Shown here piece after piece: positions 1-13,158 of a stretch of DNA of 64,000 nt (position 1 is the first letter of the stretch; every line of letters starts with the position of its first letter). The stretch comes from Acanthamoeba castellanii str. Neff (taxonomy: Eukaryota; Discosea; Longamoebia; Acanthamoebidae), in assembly GCF_000313135.1 (NCBI RefSeq), contig NW_004457654.1, forward strand, positions 318,210-382,209. The letters are read 5' to 3'. The notes below the pieces were generated by a model. The model saw only the letters and a program-made list of their open reading frames with translations. It searched no databases and was not told the origin of the DNA. A program made the position numbers and the translations under genes.

Positions 1-3000
1 TCCTGCATCTTGATTCCCCCCTGGCCGTCGCTTTCGCTTTCGCTCTCGCTCTCGCTCTCGTCACTCTCGCTTGACGGCGCTGACGACGAGCCGCTCTTCT
101 TCTTCGCGGCCATCATCTCCTCCCACTTCTTGGCCGCCGCCTCCACGTCGTCCTCGTCGCCGTGGCCGTCGCCAAAGTCGAACACCTTGTGGGGTCCCTT
201 CTCCTCCTCGTCGCCGTCGCCGTCGCCGTCGCTCGCGTACCCCTCGATATCCTCCTCCCAGATCTCCTCCTCCGGGTCCTTGAACGATGGCTGCTCGTAG
301 GCCTTGCGCAGCAGCGTTTTGCTGCAGTGGATATGGCGTCGACACACACGACACGACACGACACGACACGCACGACACACCGACACACGACACGCGCGCG
401 ACACGAGACATGAGTCGGGCGAGTGGCGGAGAAAAGAGAGGAGAGGGGTACTCGAGGAAGGTCTGCTTGAGGGTGAAGGTGCCATTGATGGGGCCAAAGG
501 CGGACACGGGGGACCACATAAAGTGGATGAACACCCAGTAGAAAACTGTGACAGGAGAGAGCATCGACGCCCACAACTCGATCAGCTCGGCGTGTGCAGA
601 AGTGTGTTGTGTGTGTTTGTCGTGTGTGTTTGTCGTGTGTGTGTGTGTGTGTGTGTACGCACTAGAGATGAGGGGAAGAGGGATAAGCGCCCACATGGCG
701 CTCTGGTAGTTGGAGTTGAGACCGAAAATGCCCAGCATCACGAGCTGGAACACGAGCACCGACGACATGGTGTGGTGGAATATCTTGGGCCACAGCCGAC
801 CACCGCTGTCCCACGGCGTCTGCACGTATCACGTTTCAGTGCGCGGACGTGTGCGCGCGTGCGGTGGTGTGTGTGCTGTCGTGCGTGAGTGCGTACCAGA
901 TTGGCGTAGATGAGGTTGTAACGGGTGATGATGTAGTCCATGAAGAAGTAGAATATGCCGAATGGCGTGATGAGCGGCGCCATCACCGAATAGACCAGCA
1001 CCAGCGTGAGGATGAGCAGACCTGAAACACACACACACACGTGATCAATCTCTGGGTGGGTAGAGAACGCTCTGATGGGCTGTCGGTCGTACCCTGGCCC
1101 ACCTCGCCGGCGTAGTCGAACCACAGCTCCAGATTGTGGAACGTGCGCCTCTGTTGCAGCCAATACGCGTCAGTAGTGACGACGGTGGATGACGTCAGCC
1201 TCGAAACGCGAGAGAGGAAGAACGCACCTGGCGCGGGGTACGCGGACAGGTGAACACGAATCGTACGAGCACGCGAAGCAAGTCGGCCGGTCTGCACCAC
1301 GTGGTCGTTTAGTGTGTGCTCCATGTGTGCCCCGTGTGTGCGATGTGGCGTGTGTGCGGCCACTTACCGGAAGAGTTTGAAGGGAATTCTGCCGGCGCCG
1401 GCCACCATGAGGTAGGTGATGAAGAAGAGGGACTGCTGGGGCAGGGCGGTGGCCAACAGGGTGACGACGGTGGTCGGGTTGTCGATGAAGTCGGCCAGCA
1501 CCGTGAACAGCGTCGAACCGATCGTCGACACCAGGAACACGTTGAAGAACAGGAACACCGTGTAGGTCGACATCGTCCACCACTCCACGTCCGAATGCGC
1601 GTACAACCATCCACTCCTGTGTCATGTGCGTTAGAGCGTGAGTGTGTGCGCGTGCGGTGGTGCGTGTGTGCGTGCGCGTGCGGTGGTGCGTGGTTGTCAG
1701 GTACTTTTTGTAGAAGAACTTGATGATGGGCTTCATGAGCAGGGTGACGAGGTAGAGAATGACGGGCGGCAGGTAGCCCTCGATGATGGACTGGATCTGG
1801 TCGGGGAACACGTCGAGGAAGTCGCCGATCCACTCGAAGCCCTCCACCTCGGCCAGGTTCTTGAGGTTGGAGATGGAGCTGACGACGATCGAGACGGAGC
1901 TCCAGCTCAGGCAGATGACCACCATGATGGCCGTGATGACGAACATGCGGAAAATCTGGCCCGCGTAGCTCACGTTGAAGCTCACCCAGAACACGTCCGA
2001 CGGATCCGGAGCCGGCGACACCTACACTTATACACGGATTAGCGGCGAGTTGCGTGCGCGCGTGCTTGTGTGTGCGTGTGCGTGTGCGTATGTGTGTGTT
2101 GTGTGTGCGTGTGCGTGTGCGTGTGTTCGCTGAGCACGCACCAGCATTTTGGCGGGATTGATGTAGGGATTGATCTTGACTCGAGCAGGATAGACCTTGG
2201 TGAAGGTCACGAATGCCACACCTGGCAACGGGGGGAGGGGAGTGCGTCAGTATGGACCTCAGTCATGGGAGGGCAGATGAGAAGAAGGACGGTACCGCTC
2301 TTCTTCAGCTTGTCCTTTTTGTTGTGCTGCATGTTGCGAATCTGTTCGGTCGTGGCAGCAACCTTCTCGCGGTAATACGTCACAGCGTCCACCTGTTGGT
2401 GCCATTATGAGGCATGAGTACACAAGTGTGACACACACACACACACACACAACACACAACACACAGCTGAGTGACGGCACGTGCCTCTTCGCCGAGAATC
2501 TCGAGGAAGCCGGCGTGCGTGAGTCGCCGTTCGCCCTCCCTCTCGTAGTAGGTGAAACAACAGCAACAGCAACAATATTTCCTGTGGATGAGCGCAGAGC
2601 GTGAGACCAGAGCATGTGCGCGTGTGCGGTGTGTGCGTGTGATGCGTGTGCGTGTGCGATGGTGCATGTGCGGCGGTGCGTGTGCGTGTTTGAAGGAACA
2701 GGAAAGACATACCGGGCCACGCGTTTGAAAAAGCCGAAGCAGGCGCTGAAGCAGAGAGCGATGTTGGTGAACGCGTTGCAGCAGCACGCGCACACTTTGC
2801 CCTTCTTCTTGACCTTCTTCCCGCAGGACCCGCAGCAGTAAAATGGATCGCTCCTGCGCTTCTTCATCTCTGCGCAGTCGAGCTTGGCCAGCTCCAACTT
2901 GTTGATGTATTTGGCCCGCCTCTCTGTGTCACCATTACAAACGTGTGTGGATCAGTAACCGGTTACTGATCCCGCACAACACCAGGTACCTTTGAGCTTG

Positions 3001-3895
3001 ATGACTTTCCGGTCGTCCCACAGCAGCACAACGCTGGCGACCTTGGTGCGGAAGTGGTCCTCGAACCAGTCCTTGATGGCGCGCTTGAAGCGCATGTGGT
3101 GCGGGATGTTGAGCAGGACGATCGTGTAGGTGCGCGGGGAGTTGCGGTTGAGCCAGTGCATGCGCACTTCGGCGTACATCCGGTAGTAGTAGAAGAGGAT
3201 GGCGTAGAAGAAGACCGAGTAGACCCACACCACCACGACGTGGGCCACCAGCTTGGAGTCCCTCTCGTCGAGGTGTGACATCGTCAGGTGGCCCATATCG
3301 CCCAGGGAATCCGATTCCTGATCGCCTGTTGCCACACATTAGCACCCGCGCGTGTGCGTGTGCGTGGTGCGTGTGCGTAACAATGTGGAGAGGCCAACCT
3401 GACAAGTTGAGCGGCAAGAGGATGGAGCACGAGATGGTGGTGGTCACCAGACAGCACAGAAAGCACATGCGCAGAAACCGCACGTAGGTGAGTGCGTCGG
3501 CCCCATGCGTCTGCCAGAGCTTCTTGTCCGGGTAGCTGGAGCGTGGATAATGGTGCGTCATTTAATTAATTAAAAATAATAATTTGATTAATTGTGCACA
3601 TTGAATGAATCACAATAAATCAAGTGATGGATGGGAGTGGGTGGCACCTCAAGCTTTCCCAGATCCACATAATTAGGCCGGTCCAGAATTGGACCGATCG
3701 TGCATTGTCATTTCCTCCCTTTCTGGGCGAGAAGAAGTAGGAGAGGCCCAGCAGGCGGCGTCGATGAATGACGCAGAACACGACGAGCATAACGCCCCCT
3801 ATTGCGGCGTTGATGTAGAAGGAGGCGTAGAACTTCGACACCGAGTCATCGTGGGTGAGGGAATCGTCGTCGTTGTCTGTGGTCGAATTAGACAT
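1..3895 (-). CDS. OSCA/TMEM63 (CSC1-like) cation channel, 3' end missing
   Basis: Multi-exon minus-strand gene starting at the ATG at 3895-3893. Its C-terminus lies beyond base 1. The first exon encodes a short acidic leader and a membrane helix (GGVMLVVFCVIH) followed by RRRLLGLSYFF. Exon 3399-3535 carries YVRFLRMCFLCCLVTTTISC, and exon 2990-3325 carries the long TM0-TM1 region plus the cytosolic RNA-recognition-like segment beginning TYTIVLLNIP. Later exons carry a Cys-rich stretch near 2750-2850 and then the pore-region helices, for example near 1703-2022 and 1364-1616. This order matches the family of mechanically or osmotically gated calcium-permeable channels of the plasma or internal membranes. 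The last visible exon (1-about 320) is a strongly acidic Ser/Asp/Glu-rich cytosolic tail, not typical of the plant members. Roughly 14 exons are visible, with introns rich in GT/CA repeats. The family call is firm; ion selectivity is inferred from the family only. Confidence 0.88.
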
Positions 3896-4486
3896 TCGAA
3901 ATCTGAGTAGATTCGAGATGTATCGATTAGGTGATTGCCAATGGCGCCACCCCGCCTCAGGTTGCTTGTTACTCTTCTCGTGTCTCGTTCAAGTTGGGAG
4001 CAGCTGCGGGCGTCACTTCTATACCATCAATCAATGTGTCCTATCGTGCTGTCGATCTTCAAATCGCGAAGGCGAAGGAAAAGCGCGAGGCGATCGCGTT
4101 GGGTTGGTGTTCGGAGATTGCGGCTCCGCACCATTACCCGAAACTCATCAGCCTCGTGATCCCCACCGCAATGAACTGCGGACGACGGTGGTGGTGATGA
4201 ACAAGAACCAGAGTCTGCTCATGCCTGCTTCATGTCCACCGGACACCAAACAGGAAGGTTCGAGAAGTTTTATATATACGCGTCTATATGTGACACAAGG
4301 GAGACAAGGAGGAGTGAAGCCTGCCTGACGCCCCAGTGGGCCAAAGACGAAGAAGAGGAGAGAGTTGTCAGGCCTACAAGGCCCCACAACACGACATCAT
4401 CATCTGGTGGTGATCGACAGGCCGAGATCGTCGCCCGCTCGCTGGTGGAAGGTCGTCTTTTTCGGTTCTAGGACAGCGGCCTACTG
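3896..4486. other. Spacer between channel start and kinase stop
   Basis: Both flanking genes run on the minus strand, so this stretch should hold the promoter and 5' UTR of the OSCA/TMEM63 gene and the 3' UTR of the kinase. A TATA-like stretch (TTATATATACGCG) lies near 4270-4282. I see no convincing exon or RNA gene. Confidence 0.5.
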
Positions 4487-7332
4487 CTACTGAAGGAACG
4501 GGTGCTTGAGGAGATCGGGAATGGATGGTCGCTGCCGAGGATCAAACTGGAGGCAGAGCTTCATCGTCTCCAATAGTGGCGGGTTGTTGATTGGCGGATA
4601 GTCGATCTTGTACTTGGGGTTCGAGATGGCCTGCCCAGCGGCGATGAAGAAGAAAAGTGGTCACTCTCAAGCTCAACGAAACCAAAGAAAGCGACAACGC
4701 GAAGAGATGGTGGTGGTACCTGCAGCTTGCGAATCATGTTGTCGAGTATGGCGAAGGGAGACCGGCCGTAGACCATTTGATACAGAATACAACCGAGCGA
4801 CCAGATGTCCGACGGACGGCCGAGCTGTGACAATCACGACAGTGTGTCAGCAATACTGCTCGCGTGGCGTTCCAAAAGAAGACCAGCGGTCTTGTTGGCG
4901 CACCTTGAACTTTGTGTTTTGGCCTGGCGATGTGTCGATGAGCGCCTCGGGCGAGATGTAGTTGAGAGTTCCGATCTGCAAGACGCAAGAAGTCGCGTGT
5001 GGTAAGAAAAGGAGAAGAAGACAAAGGAGACGAAGCCAGAACGCACCTGATTGTCTCGAACGATGTTGGTGGTGTCGTTGGAAATGGCCTTCGCGATGCC
5101 AAAGTCGATCAGCTTCAAGCGGCCTTGGATGCAGACAAAATTGGCCGGCTTGAGATCGCCGTGTACCACTCGCTCCTCGTGGATGGTGTGCACAGCCTCC
5201 AACATCTGTTTCGAGGCAATAGCAGAAGAGGAAAGAAACGTTAGACCGTCAAGATAGGTTCGGTCGTTAGATAGATAGGGCATACCTGCTGCCAGAACAA
5301 GCGCACTGAGTTCAGGCAGACACATGATGGGAGAAGGTTACTGGGCATCATCGGTCCATTCTCCTTCGCCGCTGAAAAGCGTGAAGACCAAAAGAAAAGA
5401 GATAAGAACACGCTCGGAATGAAAAGACTTGCAGACGGAAGGCGTACCCTCTGCGAGAATGGTTCTGTTCCTCTGCTGTTGGGCTCGCAACATCCTGTCG
5501 AGGTCCAGCTCGGCAAACTCGAGGAGAAGAAAGATGCCGCCTGATGAATCGCCAATGAGTGAGTGAAATGCCGAGTACGCCAATAAAACGCTACGCTAAC
5601 TACAGGTGCGTACCAGTTCTGACTTCGGAATCGACAAGGCGAATGATGTTGTCGTGGTGGCTGAGCTTCTTAAGCAGATCGATCTCGTTGAGGTAGCTCT
5701 CCTCCGTGACGGTGTCCGTGTTTTTTAGCGGTACGTACTTAAGCGCGTATGTGGTCCAGTTGGGCGACACGACTCGATAGACCTTAGAACTGCCTCCCCT
5801 TCCAATCTGATCGAGCTTCATGTATCTTCGTCCGTTAACCTGGTATGATGTCCAGGGTAAGTGATTAGTTTGTGTGAATCCTTGGAGGCGAGGCAGGAGA
5901 AGAGCGTTACCGTGAGGAAGGATGTGCCGCCAGAGGCAAAGCCGTGCAGGAACTCCAGGGCACCTCGCTGGCAGGCGAGCGCCAACGCCGCCTTCTCCTG
6001 CGCTTGCAAGTCATGTCCCTGGTCCACGCTGGTGTTGGCCCGATCCTGCTCCCTCGTTCGCTCTCCGGCGGCCTCTCGTTCAGTGTGCTTCTGGGTCTCG
6101 GGGGCCGTGTTGTCCCGATCGGACGTTCGCCTCGAGGTAGAGGATCGATAGCTCGACTCCTCGGTGTTCCCTGTGGTAGAAGCGTCGGAGGTGGAGGTGT
6201 TTCCGGTTGTAAGGGGCCGAAAGTTGGCCTTATCGGCGGTGATGTTGACGATCTCGATGGGCGGATATGCCTCCGATTGCTCTTTTCGCTTTCCGCTGTC
6301 GGTGTCCACTTGCTTCTTCTCTTCTGTCTGCCGCGCCTTCACTTCTCGTGACCTCCTCGCTTCTCTTCTCTGTGCTATTGCGTCCGATGATACCTCACTA
6401 CGGGCTTCTCTCCTCGAGTCGCTAATCTCCACCTCGACGACCTCGCTTCTTGCGGTCGGCGTGTCGGGCTTGGGCACGCTGGCCGGAGTACGGAATACGT
6501 CGGCCGGCGGCGCTTCTACTACGGGCGGCTCTTCAAGCTGGGCCTGAGCCTCCTCGATAGTCACTCTCTGGGCGGGCTTCGAGAGCAACGAACCAGGTCC
6601 TGCAGAGCCGAGCGGAGATGAGAACCCTAAGCCTCGTTGTTTTGACTTTCATGAAAGGAGGTGAAGAGGGAATGGTACCAGGCAAGCGAGGCTTCTTCCG
6701 TGCAGCGACGCTACCGTTCGACAACGGTGTGGGAAGCTTGAGCCGAGGCTTGCTGCTCTTTGTTGCCGCTGCCGGTGCAGAGGTGGTGATGGGAGGTGCA
6801 CTGCGTAGACCTCCAACAGTCAGAGGCAGCTCCAGAAACCGTGTAGCGGTGGGAGCTACGTACGCGGTGGTTGTGGCGCTACTGAGTGTCGATACCCCGG
6901 GCGGTGTGTTGTTTAAGAGCGGAGCGGAAGGCGTCACGGGTGTAAGCGGCGACAATGCCTTTGGTGTGTGCGTGCTCGACGAAACACCAGGCGAGGCCGT
7001 GTGTCTGGAGGGTTTCGAATCTGGGCGCGAACGCGATTTGAGTACCTGTGGGTGATGGATGTTTCCATCATAGTGCAAGCAGTTGAGATCCTACCTAGTT
7101 GAGGGGCTTTGTCCTGCTTCTCTTCAGCTGTTGCGGGAGAAGACGGGGCTGCGCCGCTATCGACGCCATCGGTCCCCGACTTGCCCTTGCTCTTCAATTT
7201 CTCGAGTTTCTCTCGCAGATCCCTCATCTTCTCCTGAAGGAGCTCCGAGGTTTGATTGCTTGGGGTGACGTTGGTCGAATGGTTGTCCTGCGTGTGCCAC
7301 ATATTCACGTGCACATTCTCCTTGTCTGCCAT
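4487..7332 (-). CDS. MPS1/TTK-type dual-specificity protein kinase
   Basis: The start ATG is at 7332-7330 and the stop at 4489-4487. The N-terminal half is a basic/Ser-Thr-rich region with an early coiled coil ([19 protein letters not shown]). The kinase domain is at the C-terminus. It begins [12 protein letters not shown] (glycine loop), has YALKYV (ATP-binding lysine), HGDLKPANF in place of the usual HRDLKPx[11 protein letters not shown] (DFG) and [16 protein letters not shown]. The HxDLKPANF motif and the GGSSKVY loop are characteristic of the MPS1/TTK family, which phosphorylates kinetochore proteins in the spindle checkpoint. The kinase domain is split by several short introns, for example at 5285-5325 and 4620-4720. 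No N-terminal TPR domain is evident. All catalytic residues appear intact. Confidence 0.9.
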
Positions 7333-7753
7333 TTTTTTTGAATGTATTGATCGAATTGGGACACTCGCACTTCAATCTCTCTACTTCGATTTCAACTATC
7401 TCTTCAGATGTCGTTCCGCTTAGTTCTTGTCGAATCGATTGGCCTTCAACGTACCCGATGCTGCATGCCCTCACGTTTCGAAGTCGCTGATCTCGCCCGC
7501 GCACCACAACACAACGCCCAACGCCTGAGCACTCTTCGCGCCAAATAGTTCTTGTCGACCGAGCCGTTGAGTTAGGTCCAACGCAGAAGTACCCTAACGG
7601 CCACGGGCAGGAGACCCATGGAGGTGAAGTGTCTATGACAGCCACCTTGTTTGTGCACCCGCTTGCACGGCCCTGAGCGGGCTTCCTGGGCTTCATGCAA
7701 GAAAATCTAGATTTTAAATTCGAAAAACAATAAACATAAATCTTTTGCCAGAG
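7333..7753. promoter_or_regulatory. Divergent promoter region (kinase / METTL25-like)
   Basis: A 421-base spacer lies between two genes transcribed outward, so both promoters should be here. AT-rich blocks lie near 7330-7350 and 7700-7745. I see no exon or recognisable RNA gene. Confidence 0.45.
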
Positions 7754-10700
7754 ATGGAAGCAAAGGAGCATTCGGCGGGCGAAGGGACGGAGACTCCATC
7801 CTCATTCTTCCTGCAGGATGAGTACCGGTTCGGGCCTCCTCTCTCGTCCACGACAGCACCCCGGAGTGCCGAGGAGTATGCCGCCAAAATCGCAGACTTC
7901 GTCGAGCAGTGGAAATGGCTCTATGGCACATCTCCCTTCACAAATCGTGGCCTCATCCTTCTCTTTTCACCCTTCATTTGATTCTGGTATGGAATGCTGA
8001 CGTCCGCGACCTGGTCATGTGCTGGGTCTCGTCGTGCAGCGCCCACCAACGTAGCGTTCTACATGAACAACCATTGGGAGATGGTGCCGGAGGAGTGGCG
8101 TCCCTCACTGCTCACCCTCACCGACGACGAACTCAAGGTACGTGCCGCCCGTCTACGTAATGTCCAACCCAGCCGGCAGTACGCCCGCTTCTGACAACCT
8201 GCCCTCCACCATCACCATCGTCGTCAAGTCCCTGCCCGAGCGCTTGACGCCTGAGATGCGCGCCAAGTTTCCGCCATCCTTGGTCAGCACTCTTGAAACG
8301 GTGCGTGTGCGGTGGAGCGCGTGCAAGAAGCTCTCGGATAGTGGTCGTCATGCACTCCACTGACACGTTCAACAACAGGCGTATTCCCTGCACATGCCCA
8401 GGAGCTTCTCCCAAATCATGGACCGGTTGAAGCCTGGGACGGACGGTCCGCGCACCTTCATCAACTCTGTGACTGTTGGGTTGGCCTGCTTAACACCTGC
8501 TCTCCCGCGTGTGCAGGGGTTGCCGAGCTGAACGAGGGCGTCGAACTGAACCTGTTCCAGGGCACTGCTGTCACCAAGGCCCCGCTGTCGTTTTCGTACA
8601 TCCTGGCGCAGGGCATGTCCCCCAAGAAGATACACGAGGTCATACCCCTCCTCGCTCAGCCCCTCCGCAGAGATACTAAATTATATCAGCCCACGATCTG
8701 CAGGTCACGCGAATGAGCAAACTCGTGGTCGAGCTGTGTAAAGCGCTCAACGTGGACACGGTGGTCGACATTGGCGCTGGCGAGGCACGTCTCGCCTCAT
8801 GAAGCAGCTACGCGCTTTCACGTTCGTGGCCTCGCAACTCGGTTGTGCTCACGCTTGCCGCCTCTGCCTTCTCCAGGGCTACGTGTCCCACGTACTCTCG
8901 CAGCACTACGGGTACCGGGTGATGGCGGTGGAGGGCAACGAAGACTACTCGGACAAGGGCGTCGCGCGCGTCCAGTCCATCTCCACTCGGATTCGCAAGC
9001 GAGTGGTCGAAGCCGGTACTTGCGCGCCCTCTTTTCAGCTCCAGTCAAGGGTGGCAGTAGTACTTGGCCAATACTAACTGCCGTGCGACGGGACCATCAT
9101 TAGGTGGTGCCTTGGCTGAGCCTCATTTCATGGTGTACAACCTGACGGATGACTCCATCGGGTCGTTCGAGGTCCGTCTACACATCGACTTCGTGGTTAT
9201 GGGCCTATAACAACGCAATCGATGATTATGACTCACACATGGCATCAATCGCAGGCTGCAGTACAAACTGCGATCAAGCAAGCGATTCGCAAGGAGCGCG
9301 CTCGGGTGGGAGGAGAAGCAGCGGCGGCGGACGAGCCAGCGGAGGACGACAGCGCCCCCCACAAGTACATCCTGATCGGCCTTCACACCTGCGGCGATCT
9401 GGCCCACAAGGTGCGCTTTTTCCTCCCCCCCAAAGGTTCTCAATGGGCATTGTGGGCCACCAACCAAGAGCACTGGGCTTCTTCGTTCCCCCCCCCTCAC
9501 ACAGGTGGTGGACCTGTTCTTGCAATCGACGCATGCGGTCGGCCTTGTGGGCGTTGGCTGTTGCTATCAGCTCACCACCTCACTCATAGGCGAACGTATG
9601 CGTTTGCGCCTCTGACATTTTTGCTCTCAACGTCAGACTTATATTCTATCCTCAACAACTGCAGATGCCACGATTGATTATGGGACGCCGCTCTCCATCT
9701 ACCCACGCTCATCACTCCTTCGGTAATGAATTACCTCCAACTTTCACTGCTTTATTTTTCATGTTCCATTCTTCGTTGCTGACACACACACGCCCCACCG
9801 CACACGCCCCACCGCACATACACTGGCTTCTAACATCACAGGGAACGGAGATTCCGGCTGGGATGGGGAGGCCTCAAGATCGCCACCGAATCGTGTTATC
9901 AATACTCGCAGAAGCAGGGTACAGTACTTCCCTCTATAGAGGTCCATTGGCTGGCTCCATTCCCCCTCACCACCGACCAATGTAGGCGCCTAATGACCGA
10001 AATGTGTGTGTGCCGCTGTGCTGAGCGCAGGTGCCGATTTCACACACGTGCACCACTCGCTCAGCTTTCGGGCCATTCTCGAGGTCCTGGTGCGCAAGTA
10101 CTACCCCGAAGGCCATCGAGAGGAAAAGTAAGTAGGCATCAGAGTGGTTCTTGCTTTCTTTTTTCCCCCTTTGCCCCGGCTTCGCTTCGCTTACCAGACA
10201 ATTTCTGTTTCGTCGTGTGCGGCGCTCGCAGGCATCCAAAGGAGCTTTGGCAGAGCGTTGCGATGCACCCGGAGTACGGTCCGGGTAACTGGAAGGGCAG
10301 CGGTCGGGACATTGCCTGCACGGACGCCGACGACTGCGCCGCTCCTCCGCCGCTCGCACAGGAGGCGAAGGCGAAGAACAAGAACGTGCTCGAGTTCTCG
10401 CACGACCTCAAGGTCCGGTTTCGGTTCAAGAAGCTGCGGCAGAAGGACTATGCCACCGAGAAGCTCTACCTTCTTCAGTCCATCAAAAGGTGTGTTGTGT
10501 TGTTGTGTGTTGTTGTGTGTTGTTGTGTGGTGTGTGTGTGTGTGTGTGCGTGAGTGCGTGCGTGCGTGCGCGCGCCTGGTCAGCGTATTCATGTTTTACA
10601 TGCTGATTCTTCAATGCCAGGTTCATAATCAAGACTGACGACAAGCCCAACTGGAGGCCTGTGGATTTTGGCGCGTTTGCGCTCTTCCACGACTCGCAGA

Positions 10701-11269
10701 ACAAGGTTACCACTCCACCCGATGTGCCACCCGCCTCGCCCCCATTCCACTCATTCACTCACTCACTCCACGCCCTTGTGCTTTCTCAATGTTGTCCGCG
10801 CAACGGCCAACAGCAAGAAGATGCAGCCAGCGCAGCACAGAGGGAAGAGGAGAAGGAGCGTTTGATGCAAGACATGCTGGCAGTCTTCGACCAGTACAAG
10901 GACCGAGAGCGTGAGGTACACCTTTTTATTTTTTTATTATTTTTATTATTTATTAAACTGCGGTCTTGAACCTGATGTGAACAGGTGGCGGTGTGGGCGG
11001 CCTTGCAAATGCTGCTCAATCCGCTCTTGGAGAGCCTCCTCCTGCTAGACCGCTTGCTCTACATCGAAGAGTTCAAGACCACGTACGTCACACCGCAACG
11101 CACTGGCCATCCCATCGTCAACTCTCATTCATTCTATTTTTTTGTCTCCTACAGTGCGTCCTCCGCGCAGGTTCGTGCTGAGCTTCTCCCACTGTTCGAC
11201 GTCGTCCACTCACCCCGAAACGTGGCCATCGTGGCCCACAAGGCCACACTCCCCACCAGCTCGTTGTAG
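7754..11269 (+). CDS. METTL25/RRNAD1-family methyltransferase
   Basis: The first ATG is at 7754 and the stop at 11267-11269. The exons spell the hallmarks of the METTL25 family in order: a helical N-terminus (FVEQWKWLY); the MSPKKIHEV segment near 8618-8645; the SAM-binding motif I VVDIGAGEGYVSHVLS, split by an intron near 8786-8876; an acidic post-I strand MAVEGNEDY; the HTCGDLAHKVVDLFL segment around 9386-9520; and the C-terminal block ESLLLLDRLLYIEE (about 11030-11070) followed by SPRNVAIVAHK. Family members are predicted class I methyltransferases (the N-terminal domain is also called RRNAD1-like); the substrate is not established from sequence. At least ten introns are present, many with CA/GT runs. 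The next gene is convergent. Confidence 0.85.
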
Positions 11270-11720
11270 TCATGGCTCTGACTATAAAATAATAATATTT
11301 AAACAATGTAGGACCCTTAAAAAGGAAAGAGGAGTGGACGACACGGAGGGGATGATAAAGCGGCACAGCACCGCAGCAGCATGCACAAACACACAACACA
11401 AGACAACACCAACTATGAGCACACACGTCAACGACGACCTTTTGCATTCGACGTCTTCACTCTGCCGCCGGGAGACAGTCATAAGGCCGCTCACTGAGTC
11501 TGCCTCCACACTGGCCGCCTTACGGATCGAGCGGGTACACGCCACAGGAAAGCGTCGGCTACAACCGACCACACGGGTCACCATCCTCATCGTCGACTAC
11601 CACGAATGCACGTGCAGCAACCACCAAGCCTTCGCCGTCGGTGGATACGATGACGAGGGTAGAATCATCTTGTGACCAAAATAAACCGACATTGTACAGA
11701 CATGAACTGTGCAACTGAGC
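11270..11720. other. Convergent 3' intergenic region
   Basis: This stretch separates the stops of the METTL25-like (plus) and actin-like (minus) genes. It contains an A/T-rich AATAAT-type stretch near 11286-11300 and AAAATAAA near 11680-11690, plausible polyadenylation signals for the two strands. No coding exon is supported. Confidence 0.4.
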
Positions 11721-12942
11721 TCAGTTGCACATCCTGTGAACGACTGCGTGGCCGTGCTCATCGTAGTCGCGCCTGGGGACGCACCGCTGCCAGAAGGTCG
11801 AGAGCGACCCCATGATGGAGCCGCCCAGCCAAGCCGAGTTCTTCTGGGGCGGAGCGATGAAGAGATCCATCGTGTCGTCGGGTGCAAGGGCCTTCAGCTC
11901 ATGCTGCAAACGATCGGCCATGCCCGGGAACATGGCCGAGCCGCCCGAGAGCATGACCCTTCCGAAGAGGTCCTTCCTTATGCCAGCATCGCACTGCAAC
12001 AATTAGAAGATAGAAATTCATCAGCTAAATAGATATATATATATTTATAATTAAAAAGAATCACCAGACATACGGTACCTTCATGATGGAGTTGTAGACG
12101 CATTCATGAATACCCACCACCGGATCGGTCGATGCTGTTGGTTTTGCGCCTTCAGGAACCTGGAGGAGAAGGGGCTGAAAGAGGGCCTCAGGGCACATCA
12201 CGAGTTCGCTCTCCACCGAGATCACGAGGCCGTCGGGCAGCTCGTAGGTCTTCTCCCGGTGATAGTCCGCGGCATGCGCCGCGCTGGGCGCCACGCTACA
12301 CACCCGCTCCTTGATCTCGCGCAGGATCAGGCGCTCACTGGGCGTGTTGAACTGGTAGCGGCTGAGCAGCTTGATCAAGTGGTCGGTCAGGTGTCGGCCG
12401 CCGATGTTGAGTTGCGCCGCAGCCTGGCGCACGGCGCGGCCCTCGTAGACCGGCACCGTGTGGGTCAAGCCCTCGCCGGCGTCCACCACCACTCCGGTCT
12501 TGCGGGCGGTGCTGGCCAGCGATAGAACGGCCGCGAGCTCGATGGACAGGGCGGGCGTGCTGAAGGTCTCGAACATGAGCTCGGCCGTCTTCTCGCGGTT
12601 GGCGGGCGGGTTGTGCGGGGCCTCGGTGAGCAGGACGGGCTGGTCTTCGGGGCTCACGTCGAGTTGGGCGTAGAAGGTGTCCATCCAGATCTTCTCCATA
12701 TCGTCCCAGTTGGTGACTATACCGTCTTCGACGGGCGGCTTGAGGAGGAGCATACCGCGCTTTTGCCAGGCCTCCTCGCCCAGCCACACGGGGGCCTGGG
12801 TCGCACTCTTGAACACCCCGGCGTGGCGCCCCCGACCGACAACGTTGCGAAATTCGGCTCGTGGTGCGTCCTCGCCAGAGAAGCCCGCCTTGACGGTGCT
12901 GGAGCCGTTATCTATCACAACCGCGGAGCCTGCCTGCTGCAT
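11721..12942 (-). CDS. Divergent actin / actin-like protein
   Basis: Two exons (12942-12079 and 11993-11721) encode about 378 residues, the length of conventional actin. Collinear actin landmarks are the phosphate-1 loop DNGSSTVKAGFSGEDAP, LLTEAPHNPPANREK, phosphate-2 VVDAGEGLTHTVPVYEG, IGGRHLTDHLIKLL, KTYELPDGLVISV, MLSGGSAMFPGMADRLQHE, LGGSIMGSLSTF and a C-terminal VVHRMCN. Conventional actin is far more conserved, so this is a diverged paralogue rather than the main actin. The position of the catalytic Gln137 reads ELAAVLSL (Gln to Ala), and the phosphate-2 loop has Glu where actin has Asp157. Those changes predict altered ATP hydrolysis. It could also be classed as an orphan Arp, but there are no large Arp-type insertions. 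Confidence 0.92.
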
Positions 12943-13158
12943 CGTGTATCTCTCTGGATATCTCTCTTTTTTAACATTATGCTAAATGGTAATTAGACCA
13001 ATTTGAGCCTTTTATGCTATTTTTTGCTCTTTTAGCCCCCCCCCCGCTTCTTCCGCACTCACTGTGTACAGAAGACGATCTTGTCGACAAGAAGACCACC
13101 TGCTCCGCCTCCTACAAAGAGAATGGAGATATCTCTTTAATACGGCAGTGTTGTTGCC

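Noticed and set aside
11142..11675. Plus-strand frame running past the METTL25-like stop
   Set aside because: It overlaps the last METTL25 exon in a different frame and has a composition unlike the neighbouring proteins.
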